Shown: in pieces, positions 1 through 7,241 of the stretch
Layout: every line of letters starts with the position of its first letter
How positions within the stretch are numbered: position 1 is the stretch's first letter
NCBI GenBank assembly: GCA_017500825.1
Contig: JAFVYB010000055.1
Location: 1 to 50,038 of the forward strand
Direction: 5' to 3'
Source of the DNA: Myxococcaceae bacterium
Lineage (GTDB): Bacteria; Myxococcota; Myxococcia; Myxococcales; UBA5297
DNA: 50,038 bases
Translations under genes and position numbers: made by a program
The notes under the pieces: generated by a model
Database searches by the model: none
Told to the model about the DNA's origin: nothing
What the model saw: the letters and a program-made list of their open reading frames with translations, nothing else

Positions 1-64
1 ACGTCAATCAGACCAAAATAAAACTTGGCAAGGACCGCTCATCTGAGGCGCTTAGGGCGGCGGC

Positions 65-207
65 GGCCTTTTGTCCCGCCCCGAATCTGACCTAACGCAA
101 AATCGACAAAATAAACCTGAGCAAATACCGGTCATCTGAGGGGCGGGTTTGCGAAAGGAAAAAGGGGAGCGCGAGGGGGAAAAAACATGGGTTTTTCACC
201 CTCGCAC
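65..207 (+). repeat. Hairpin-bearing dispersed repeat, copy A
   Basis: This segment matches the reverse complement of the last 138 bases of the window (49901-50038) along its length, by eye at roughly three quarters or more identity with small gaps. Shared blocks include GGCCTTTTGTCCCGCCCCGA, GAGCAAATACCG, TCTGAGGGGCGGG and AAAAAACATGGGTTTTTC. At 171-205 it can fold into a hairpin: GCGAGGG pairs with CCCTCGC, then GAAAAA pairs with TTTTTC around a CATGGG loop. The other copy has GCGAGAG with CTCTCGC, a compensated change. It is not a recognised insertion sequence and encodes nothing evident. Confidence 0.8.
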
Positions 208-415
208 ATTTTATGGCAGAGGCATGGTCTCGGACGCGCAGACGGTCCGCGCTTTCTGAGCGGTATATTGGAATAAGTTTTAAAAACAATTTAATTCAAG
301 ACACTTCTCGGGAAGCGCCCTCCTGAATTATTTCAATAATTTTATTAAAAACACGATCAACCGCTCGGGAAGCGCGGATCGCGAGTGCTCCGACCGCACT
401 CATCTGCCCTAATGA

Positions 416-486
416 CACGAGAGGAAAAGACCCATGGTCGTTTTCCCGGCATTATCTTTCTGACTTGGCGCTCCCCTTTTTCCTTC
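416..486 (-). repeat. Degenerate copy C of the hairpin repeat
   Basis: In plus orientation this segment resembles the right-end copy: CGAGAGG, a run of A, the CCCATG core, a T run ending in CCC, and the GCGCTCCCC-TTTTTCCTTC tail. It is therefore inverted relative to copy A 200 bases away. Its own hairpin is GGAAAAGACC (423-432) paired with GGTC-G-TTTTCC (436-446), with one bulged G and a CAT loop. The outer GCGAG arm is lost. Identity is lower than between copies A and B. Confidence 0.5.
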
Positions 487-673
487 AAAACCTGCAAAAA
501 AAAAACGCAACGCAAAACGCAGCGCACGCAATCACCGCAGGACGCAAAAAACGCACGCAGCGAAAGAACAACACACGCAAAAAGTGCATTTAACCATTCT
601 TAAAAATAAAATCGAGCTTATGAACGTCCACAAAACGATAAAAACAACAAGGAACAAAATCAAAAGAAATGCC

Positions 674-792
674 CCGCGCTGAAGCGGCTTTTTAGATGCC
701 GTGCGCTGAAGCACAAAAGAAATAAGGTGGCGCTGCGCGAAAAGAATAAAAAAAGCGCACAGCAGGAAACAAACTGCCGTGCGCTGAAGCAC
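674..792. repeat. Cluster of three small hairpins with GCTGAA loop
   Basis: Three copies of a 14-base unit are seen: CCGC-GCTGAA-GCGG (674-687), GTGC-GCTGAA-GCAC (701-714) and the same again (779-792). The loop is identical in all three, while the stem differs by paired substitutions between the first and the others. Two copies are followed by similar A-rich tails (AAAAGAAATAA and GCGAAAAATAA). The third overlaps the terminator stem at 757-782. Whether this is a repeat family, a set of protein-binding sites or RNA structure cannot be told from one locus. Confidence 0.5.
741..782 (-). terminator. Rho-independent terminator of the RM helicase gene
   Basis: Read on the minus strand, GCACGGCAG pairs with CTGCTGTGC over nine base pairs (one G-U) around an eight-base loop and is followed by GC and seven T, then ATTCTTTT. 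It lies about 40 bases past the stop codon of the helicase gene (822-4190). Confidence 0.75.
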
Positions 793-821
793 GCGAAAAA
801 TAACGTGGAAACGCGTCTTTT

Positions 822-3800
822 TTATCCAAAATTTTCTTCCACTAATTTTGTCAGCCTTCCTGTCTTGGCAGCCTCCGCGGCGTCGGCTTCCACAAAATGG
901 TGCTGTTCGCTCTTCAATGTCTCGTCAAATCCAAGAATATAATTGGTCGCGATGAGATAAATAATCCGCGTGGGCGCCATGCCGTAAACCTGATTTTGCA
1001 AGATATGGCGGATGCGGTCTTTTTCATTGGGGAACGCCGACTTCAGGCCCTGGCTGCGATAGAGCCGCCGGACGATTTCTGTAATGAACAGGCCGGATTT
1101 CATATACAGATCGGCGAAAGTCTTAGTTGGGTCGTCAAAGCAGCCGGGATTTTCCTCTTCCAGTTTGTCGACCATCAATTTCACGACATGTTTCGGCGTG
1201 AAAATCTGGTTGTTCTTTTGAGGAGGAATATAATCAAAAATGTCCTCCTGATTATTTTCGTCAAAATAGTTGGCCAACGCCGTGCGCTTGCGCAAAAACT
1301 CCTGAATAGAATCGTTGAAGACGACCTCGTCGAAGAGATGCCCGTTGAAATGCTCCACATTACCTGTCGCGGGATTCAGTTTGTCGCCGCCGTCGCGCAG
1401 AAAGCGAAATTCGTCTTGTGTGATGCCTGTCACTTCAAGAAAGACAGTTTCCTCAGTGTAATCGTCAAAGTTCGCCAGCGTCAGATTTTCATCGCCATAA
1501 GCCATAATAAAAGACGGGATCGTCCGCGCAAAGCCGCGCAGATGGGCGCGGATCTCGTCTTCGGCTTTCTTTTTCTTGTCTTCCTCTTTTGCCTGCTCCA
1601 ATTTATTAATAATTTCTTTCGGGATTTCGTGCCTTTTTTGATTGATGAGTTCATTGAGAGAATCGTTTAATTCATTTTGCGCCTGCCGCACAGTCTTTGT
1701 ATATTCGACTTCGGCCTCTCCAAGCTCGGCTGTGGTTTCCGCATTGTCTCGCTTTGCCTTGCGGGCGGTGTCGGCCAGGCGATATTTTTGGTCGAAATTT
1801 TCTTTGGCCCGGGAAATTTGGGTCTCGATCTCTTTATGGGCCTGTTCCAAGATTTTCTTTTTGGCTTTTTGCGTTAAATTGTATTTATTTGAGATTGGTG
1901 CGACGATGTTTTGTTCTATCTCTTTTTTGAATGCTGTGGTCAGTTTGTTGATGTTCTTGTTTATATTGTCGGGTTCGGCAGTCGCCACTGCGTCGACAGC
2001 GGTTTCGATGGCTTGGGGAATGGTCTCATAGATTTTATCGCCAAAAATATCCTGCACTATGCCGATGACGATGTTTTCATCGACCACGACATTGCCGCTC
2101 TTGTCCAGCTGGATGTTGTCCAAGTTGTCCAGATGGCCGCTGTTGGACGGACGCGTTTTTTCTTCTGCCGCGGTGGGCAGCTTTTTGAGAATATCGCTGA
2201 CAATTCCGGGCGCGCCGAAAATGCCGCTGATATTCGCAAATAAAAAGTTGGACATAAAGCCATGGCGAACGACCTCAGCGCTTTTGATTTTGCGCGGGAT
2301 GGTCAAAACTTGCTCGGCGTTGAGCTCCACCATGCGCCCTTCTTCGTCTTCGCCCAAAACGGGAAAGAAATTCAGAAGCCGGCGAATGTTTTCTTTTCTG
2401 TCCTCCGAGGTGCCACTGTCCTGGGTTGTCTCGGGGCGCAGGTTATTGGCAAATTGATCGTAAATGATCAGTGTCCGCGCTGGATCAAAGTCGAAGAGAT
2501 AGGCCCGCTCTTTGCGGTAAATTTGGCCGTTGGCGTCTGTGTAAGAATAGGGATTTTGAGCGCGAAAGGCCGCTTGCATATAGGCCGACGGACTCTGCAG
2601 ATTGCAGAGCATGAGGACGGCGCTCCATTCGGGAATTGTCACGCCGACTGTCAGCTGCCCAACTGACAAAGTTATTGTTTTGTCATGTTTGGCAATGGCC
2701 TCTTTGACGCGGTCATAGGCTTTTCGACTGTCGTCTTCATTTTTGCCTGCCGCGATAATGATTTCATATTCAGCAAACAGCGGTTTGAGCTCCTCGTCTT
2801 CGCGCATGAGCTTTTTTAGGGCATTGACCGAGTCGACGCGGTTGAAGAGCCACAGTGTGTGCTTGAGTTCGTTTCTCAATTCAGGCGTGGAAAAGGGGTA
2901 TTTTTCGCAGGTAAACAGATTGAGCAGGAATTTTTTGATGTCGTCTTGATGGCGGAATTTGCCTTTGTCGTCGGTGAGGAAAAATTCATTCAGATCAAAG
3001 GCGGGATCGACGGCCTCTTTTTCGTCGTCGAGAATGATTCCAGACTTTAATTCGTCGTGAATCATGGGGCCCAGCTGATAAGTCAACATTGACAGTTGAG
3101 GGAGGCATTCGTAGGGGTTTTGTTCTTCACTTGTCCAATCTTGTTTGGCCGACTGTTCGTCGGCGTAAGACCAATTAAAAATTTCATTGTCCGCGAATTG
3201 ATCAGAGGCTAGCTGCTTAAAGGGGGTGCCCGACAGATAGAGCGTGTGCTTGCGGTCGATATTCTCAAACGCCAGCTCTGTCTTGTAGGTTTCGACGCCT
3301 TCTTGAGCCTCGTCGATGACGAGAAGATCGAATTGCAATCCCTTTTGCTTGTTTCCTTTTTTGTCGATAGATTCTTTGGCAATCCAGCCCAATTTATTAT
3401 AATTGCCACCAAAATAGAGGGAACCCTTGAGATCTTGCAGGGAAACAAAGGCGATCATGCCTTTCTTTCGGTTCTCTGATGAATTGATGTATTCTTCGCG
3501 GGTGAGAACGCCGGGCTTGCCCTTGAGCGCATCGGTGCCGCTGACAAAACAGAGTGGATGCTTCCAACCGATAAATTGATTGAAATCGTCGGCCCATGAG
3601 TTGGCAATGCTGGGGCGGTTTGTGGCGATGAGGACGTTTTTGAAGCCCATGCGGACGATGAGATCATAGGTGGCGAGCGTTTTTCCAAATCGCGGCTTGG
3701 CGTTCCAGAGAAATTGCCCTTCATAGCCATCGGCTTCGGCGTTTTGGAACCATTCTTTTGTTTGAGAAACGGCCCGGGCTTGCTCGTCGCGCAGGGTGTA

Positions 3801-4190
3801 GCTTTGTTGGGCGATCAAAAAGCGCGAACTGTGCGCGGCAAATTCATCGAAATAATCTCGGGAGTCACTCTTGGTGATTTTGAACCATTCCTTTTTGCGG
3901 CCCTCGGCGTCGCCCTTGCGCTCGATGTTCTTTTCGTGTTCGAGAAATCGGTGAAAGTCGTCGTCGCGAAAAGTTTTTCCGGAATTATCGGTGTATTTGG
4001 CGAAGGCCTTCCACAGCAGGCGATAATCGATGTCGGCGGTTTGGGTTTGCTGGCGGATGCGATCTTCGACCTTTTGTTTTTCGGTGTAGCCGATTTTGAT
4101 CCATCCGTTGTGATACTCAATGCCTGGGGTGTCGTAGGCATAGATCATCGGCTCGATGAGTTCAAAGGCACGGATTTTGGGCGTGGTCAT
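822..4190 (-). CDS. Restriction helicase with GIY-YIG-like N-terminus and MTase-like C-terminus
   Basis: Predicted restriction subunit of an ATP-dependent restriction-modification system, 1122 residues. Residues about 14-60 (YAYDTPG, then NGWIKIGYTE and an Arg-rich helix) resemble the GIY-YIG/T5orf172 nuclease fold. Superfamily 2 helicase motifs follow: Walker A AKPRFGKT (164-171), DEAQ box (293-296) and SGTPF (320-324). A Lys/Glu-rich probable coiled coil lies at about 760-880. The C-terminus (about 990-1110: QIFTPKHVV, DLYMKSGLF, QVYGMAP) resembles the SAM-binding part of N6-adenine methyltransferases, but no NPPY motif follows. That motif is in the other RM gene. It is transcribed in the same direction as the methyltransferase gene, but a divergent toxin-antitoxin pair lies between. 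A terminator follows the stop. Target sequence is unknown. Confidence 0.85.
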   Translation of the reverse strand: MTTPKIRAFELIEPMIYAYDTPGIEYHNGWIKIGYTEKQKVEDRIRQQTQTADIDYRLLWKAFAKYTDNSGKTFRDDDFHRFLEHEKNIERKGDAEGRKKEWFKITKSDSRDYFDEFAAHSSRFLIAQQSYTLRDEQARAVSQTKEWFQNAEADGYEGQFLWNAKPRFGKTLATYDLIVRMGFKNVLIATNRPSIANSWADDFNQFIGWKHPLCFVSGTDALKGKPGVLTREEYINSSENRKKGMIAFVSLQDLKGSLYFGGNYNKLGWIAKESIDKKGNKQKGLQFDLLVIDEAQEGVETYKTELAFENIDRKHTLYLSGTPFKQLASDQFADNEIFNWSYADEQSAKQDWTSEEQNPYECLPQLSMLTYQLGPMIHDELKSGIILDDEKEAVDPAFDLNEFFLTDDKGKFRHQDDIKKFLLNLFTCEKYPFSTPELRNELKHTLWLFNRVDSVNALKKLMREDEELKPLFAEYEIIIAAGKNEDDSRKAYDRVKEAIAKHDKTITLSVGQLTVGVTIPEWSAVLMLCNLQSPSAYMQAAFRAQNPYSYTDANGQIYRKERAYLFDFDPARTLIIYDQFANNLRPETTQDSGTSEDRKENIRRLLNFFPVLGEDEEGRMVELNAEQVLTIPRKIKSAEVVRHGFMSNFLFANISGIFGAPGIVSDILKKLPTAAEEKTRPSNSGHLDNLDNIQLDKSGNVVVDENIVIGIVQDIFGDKIYETIPQAIETAVDAVATAEPDNINKNINKLTTAFKKEIEQNIVAPISNKYNLTQKAKKKILEQAHKEIETQISRAKENFDQKYRLADTARKAKRDNAETTAELGEAEVEYTKTVRQAQNELNDSLNELINQKRHEIPKEIINKLEQAKEEDKKKKAEDEIRAHLRGFARTIPSFIMAYGDENLTLANFDDYTEETVFLEVTGITQDEFRFLRDGGDKLNPATGNVEHFNGHLFDEVVFNDSIQEFLRKRTALANYFDENNQEDIFDYIPPQKNNQIFTPKHVVKLMVDKLEEENPGCFDDPTKTFADLYMKSGLFITEIVRRLYRSQGLKSAFPNEKDRIRHILQNQVYGMAPTRIIYLIATNYILGFDETLKSEQHHFVEADAAEAAKTGRLTKLVEENFG

Positions 4191-4358
4191 GTCGGGGTCT
4201 CCATTCCGGGGATTGGGGGAGAAAGCTGGAGGGCGGTGGGGGGAGGCTTGCTTTGCTGCAGGCTTGAGTCCATGAGGGGAGGGAAATGAAATTTAGGGAT
4301 AAATGTCTTGCGATTGGACAGACAGTGTTTTACATTTTTGCCTGGAGGTGATGATTCG

Positions 4359-4658
4359 ATGAAAGACGCAACTGTCAGCGCGCGGGTTGAATGTTCGGTC
4401 AAAAGCGAGGCGGAGGCTATTTTGCAAAAGCTCGGCGTTCCCGTGTCGGTGGTCATTAACTCGCTGTATCGCCAGATTATATATCGGAATGGGATTCCAT
4501 TTTCTCTGACGCTTCCCCATGAGCCCAAAACCATGGATGCGATGAGCGCGGCTGATCTGGAGGCCAAGCTCCAGCACAGCTATGAACAGTCGCTCGCAGG
4601 AGAGGGAAAGGCGTTGGATGAAGTTTTTGATGCATTGGAAGGGCGATCGGGCGGATGA
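4359..4658 (+). CDS. RelB/DinJ-type antitoxin
   Basis: A 99-residue protein expected to bind and neutralise the toxin encoded next to it and to repress their shared promoter. The N-terminus (KDATVSARVECSVKSEAEAI) has the beta strand and helix pattern of ribbon-helix-helix RelB/DinJ antitoxins, and LGVPVSVVINSLYRQIIYRN matches the second helix and family signature. The open frame extends 17 codons upstream, but ATG 4359 is preceded at eight bases by GGAGGTG (4344-4350), which decides the start. The stop overlaps the toxin start by ATGA, implying translational coupling. Confidence 0.85.
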   Translation: MKDATVSARVECSVKSEAEAILQKLGVPVSVVINSLYRQIIYRNGIPFSLTLPHEPKTMDAMSAADLEAKLQHSYEQSLAGEGKALDEVFDALEGRSGG

Positions 4659-4984
4659 AAAACTATGAAATCCGAATAACGCCTGACGCCATAGATGATT
4701 TGACGGCGCTTCGGGATTATATTGTTGGCGTTCTCGGTGCTCCGATGACAGCGCAGGCATATCTGAAAAAGTTGCGGGCAGCGATTGCCGCTTTGTCGAC
4801 GATGCCTGATAGATATCAACTGGTAGAGGATGAGCCATGGCATTCACGCGGGATTCGGCGGATGTTGATCAAAAACTCGTTTATTTATTATCGAGTTGAT
4901 GAATCCGCGAAAAAGGTTTATATTCTCAATGTGATTTATGGCAGAAGGAACCAGCTGGTGGCGCTGGCGGAGAAATGGCGTTGA
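4655..4984 (+). CDS. RelE/ParE-family toxin
   Basis: A 109-residue basic protein of the RelE/ParE superfamily. The pattern ITPDAIDDL at the start, two helices (RDYIVGVLG and AQAYLKKLRAAIAAL), then RRMLIKNSFIYYRVDES and VYILNVIYGRRN match the family core: a central sheet ending in basic residues. RelE members cleave mRNA on the ribosome and ParE members poison gyrase; which applies here cannot be decided by eye, though the antitoxin type suggests a RelE-like partner. The pair sits between the two RM genes on the opposite strand, which may stabilise the island or mark a later insertion. Confidence 0.85.
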   Translation: MKNYEIRITPDAIDDLTALRDYIVGVLGAPMTAQAYLKKLRAAIAALSTMPDRYQLVEDEPWHSRGIRRMLIKNSFIYYRVDESAKKVYILNVIYGRRNQLVALAEKWR

Positions 4985-5049
4985 GTGATTGAGCGGTGGG
5001 CGCAGGGATTTCCACAGCTTTTGAGATCTTTTCCATGATGTGAGCTTCT

Positions 5050-5059
5050 CCCCCCCCCC
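5050..5059. repeat. C10 homopolymer between toxin and methyltransferase
   Basis: Ten consecutive C (G on the minus strand) in the 129-base gap between the converging toxin gene and the end of the methyltransferase frame. It lies 55 bases beyond the methyltransferase stop, so it does not alter the protein as it now reads. Confidence 0.9.
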
Positions 5060-5113
5060 GGAATCGATCGGCGTTTGGGGTGGAAAAAGCAATGGCAGGG
5101 CAGGTGGCCGCGC

Positions 5114-5917
5114 CTATTCCATGGCCTTGACCTTGGTCTCGATGAACTCAATCTCATCCGCGTCGAGGCCGTATTTGGCGTAAAGCTGGCGGTCGATGTC
5201 GGGAATGGATTGCGACCAGTCAATGTCCGAGGCAGGTGTGAAATCCTGGAGGGGGACTAATCGCCAAACCTCGCGATCATTATGCTGTGTAACTTTTAGA
5301 ATACCAAGCATGGCTCTTGAAAATTTAGATTTCACATACTTTAACGCTGCCAATGCTTCATACTCTGTTTTGAATGCACCGATTCCTATAAAAGATTGTG
5401 TATAGCCGATGAGCGGCGTGCCGATGAGCGGCGTGGAGAGAACCGCTCCTAGTGCTCCACTTCCATTTGCACTTGGAACCAGAACTTTCCACAGAAATAA
5501 ATTTTCATGCCTATTGTCGACGTATTTCTTGTTTATATAACGATAGATGCGTTTATTCCTTGAAATGCCTAATACTTTAATGTCGTTATCGCCCTGTTCT
5601 TCTGTAAATATTGGAATTTTATCAAATGAATTATTTCGAAACCGTTTTTCTTTTCCATCGCTACCGATGACGGAACGAAGACCTGGATAATCAGAATATA
5701 GTTTATCAAGATTAAACCGGCATTGCGTGAAGATAATATCAGAAAGTGATCCCGAAATTTCCTTTGATGATACTTTTATTTTTATTTGATTTAATTGGTC
5801 ATGTTTTGTGTATGCTTCAATTGCCCCAAATGTCCTGGTCGCATCCCTAAACGTGCAGCATACCCCCCCCCCCCCGTATATCCATGCCTGGGAATATAGA
5901 GGCGCTATTTTGTTCAT
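5114..5917 (-). pseudogene. 3' part of Eco57I-type methyltransferase, out of frame with its 5' part
   Basis: This frame carries the C-terminal part of the adenine methyltransferase encoded by 5847-7139. The meaningful portion starts at the G run: VCCTFRDATRTFGAIEAYT continues the family motif D-I-K-G-G-V-C-x-F, whose first half (GMDIR) is in the other frame. The remaining 249 residues include a probable target-recognition region, with LFLWKVLVPSANGSG and IGIGAFKTEYEALAALKYVKS, segments typical of Eco57I-family C-termini. The ATG at 5917 is inside the upstream coding region in another frame and is unlikely to be a genuine start. Removing one G or adding two in the tract would join both parts into one protein of about 674 residues. 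Confidence 0.8.
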
Positions 5918-7139
5918 GAAATAATATTTTAAAATGGGGATCTGCCATCATCTTTTTATTCCACGCCTTGGGCGTGCTCCCAATGTTAGAAAGAAAACGC
6001 GCGGGGTGAATTAATTCGACTTTGTCGGCGAGTTGATAGGCCGCGTCCATAAAATGGTGATAAATCGGCGGCGCGAACGTTTTTTGTTCGCCAACTGTTT
6101 CGTCCTGATACGGCGGGTTGCCAATAATAAAATCAAACTTCATCGCGGACGCTCCTTTCTCGCGTAGGGTCGAATAATGATGGCGGCGTTGGGCGCGCCA
6201 ATCGTAAACGACGCAGGGGATGGCGGTTGATTCTGGGTCTGGGGTGTTTTGGGGGCTATTTTGAGGGGATAGCGGCTCGACTTCGCCGAAGAGATTTTTC
6301 CACTGGCGGAGGATTTTGTTGATTTTCTTGGGTGGAAATAAATCGAGCTGCTGACATTTGGGCGCGGGCGGCACGGGAACAGAGCCTTCGAGGCCGTCCA
6401 TTTGCCAGAGGTTCCAGCAGATCACATTGCAGAGCTTGCCGAGGTAGTTTTTGTCGGGCTTTGTCTGCCAGCGGTGCCGGAAATGCTCTTGGACAGTGCA
6501 GAGGATATTGACGCGGGCGATGAGCAAACTGTCGCCCTGCAATTCGTAGCCATAAATGGCTTGGACGGCGCGCAGGGCCCAGGATTTATATTCGTCCTGA
6601 TCGCGGGCGTTTTGGGAAACGGCCTTAAGTTTGCGATCTAAAAGGCCAAACCTCTGCTCGATGGGCAGGGCCTCGCCGGTCTCCACGTCGTAACGCGAGG
6701 CGAGAAAGGGGGCTTCGCCGCAGGTAATCTCCAGGCGGCGGGCGTCGACATATGATTTCCAGGTTTTTTTGTTTGGGAAATCGATTTTTCCTGAATCGGT
6801 CTTTTGGTGAAAGCCTTCTGGGCGATCGAACCATTCTTTGTCGGCGAAATCGTTCATCTGTTGAACGATGGGGCGCGGGGTGGCGACTTCGGCGTGTTGG
6901 CGGGTGCGCTCGGCGCGCTGTTCCATGGCCCGGCGGGCGCGCGTCTTGATGAGATCGGAATTGTTGCCGGTAATTCGCGCGGGGCGGATCTCGTCGCCGG
7001 GGGCGTAATGCTCGCCCAGATGGGCGTAGGCGTCGGTGGCCCAGAGGATATGGCCGCCGGTGGCTTTATCGACGAGCAGACGATCCAAGAGGCCCAGCGC
7101 GGCGAGCTGTAAAATATCGTCCTGGATGTTGATCATCAT
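5847..7139 (-). CDS. Eco57I-type DNA adenine methyltransferase, 5' part (phase-OFF)
   Basis: N-terminal 430 residues of a predicted N6-adenine methyltransferase. Visible family marks are ILWATDAYAHLGEHY near the start, RTRQHAEVATPRPIVQQMN, YVDARRLEITCGEAPFLASR (the region that precedes SAM-binding motif I in this family), the YGYELQGDSLLIARVNIL segment, and the catalytic motif IV DFIIGNPPYQDE. Reading then enters a run of 13 G after GMDIR and ends at MLHV, so the catalytic motif is made but the C-terminal recognition part is not. The protein as read is probably inactive. It lies upstream of the restriction gene on the same strand. ATG 7139 is followed by a second ATG; no strong ribosome site helps to choose. 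Confidence 0.85.
   Translation of the reverse strand: MMINIQDDILQLAALGLLDRLLVDKATGGHILWATDAYAHLGEHYAPGDEIRPARITGNNSDLIKTRARRAMEQRAERTRQHAEVATPRPIVQQMNDFADKEWFDRPEGFHQKTDSGKIDFPNKKTWKSYVDARRLEITCGEAPFLASRYDVETGEALPIEQRFGLLDRKLKAVSQNARDQDEYKSWALRAVQAIYGYELQGDSLLIARVNILCTVQEHFRHRWQTKPDKNYLGKLCNVICWNLWQMDGLEGSVPVPPAPKCQQLDLFPPKKINKILRQWKNLFGEVEPLSPQNSPQNTPDPESTAIPCVVYDWRAQRRHHYSTLREKGASAMKFDFIIGNPPYQDETVGEQKTFAPPIYHHFMDAAYQLADKVELIHPARFLSNIGSTPKAWNKKMMADPHFKILFHEQNSASIFPGMDIRGGGGMLHV
5863..5875 (-). repeat. G13 phase-variation tract in methyltransferase
   Basis: Thirteen C on the plus strand, G on the coding strand. The coding frame reads CGG, three GGG, GGT, ATG, CTG, CAC, GTT, TAG. With 3n+3 G (9, 12 or 15) it would instead read through into GTA TGC TGC ACG TTT. 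Nine G would encode exactly DIRGGV, the canonical motif of the family, so the tract seems to have grown from the codons of that motif. Slipped-strand switching is the likely consequence. A homopolymer sequencing error is the main alternative. Confidence 0.85.
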
Positions 7140-7241
7140 GGGCGGCGGGTTCCTTGGCTGTCTTTGGACGGACGCGAGAGCGATAATAATAAATTAAATC
7201 GAGCTGTTTGATGAAATAAATCGATGAAACGGCGGCGGGGT

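Larger units (their letters stand above)
1..821. other. Non-coding, repeat-rich left end
   Basis: No convincing gene is seen here. The short open frames lack recognisable domains, ribosome sites and the codon bias of the neighbours. The stretch is AT-richer than the rest of the window and contains three kinds of structure: a long hairpin repeat (65-207) with a degenerate inverted relative (416-486), a doubled CTCGGGAAGCGC word at about 306 and 363, and a cluster of small hairpins with a GCTGAA loop (674-792). A minus-strand terminator for the restriction gene lies at 741-782. The word ACCGcTCATCTGAGG occurs at about 33 and again at about 127, so the repeat itself seems partly duplicated. Confidence 0.7.
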
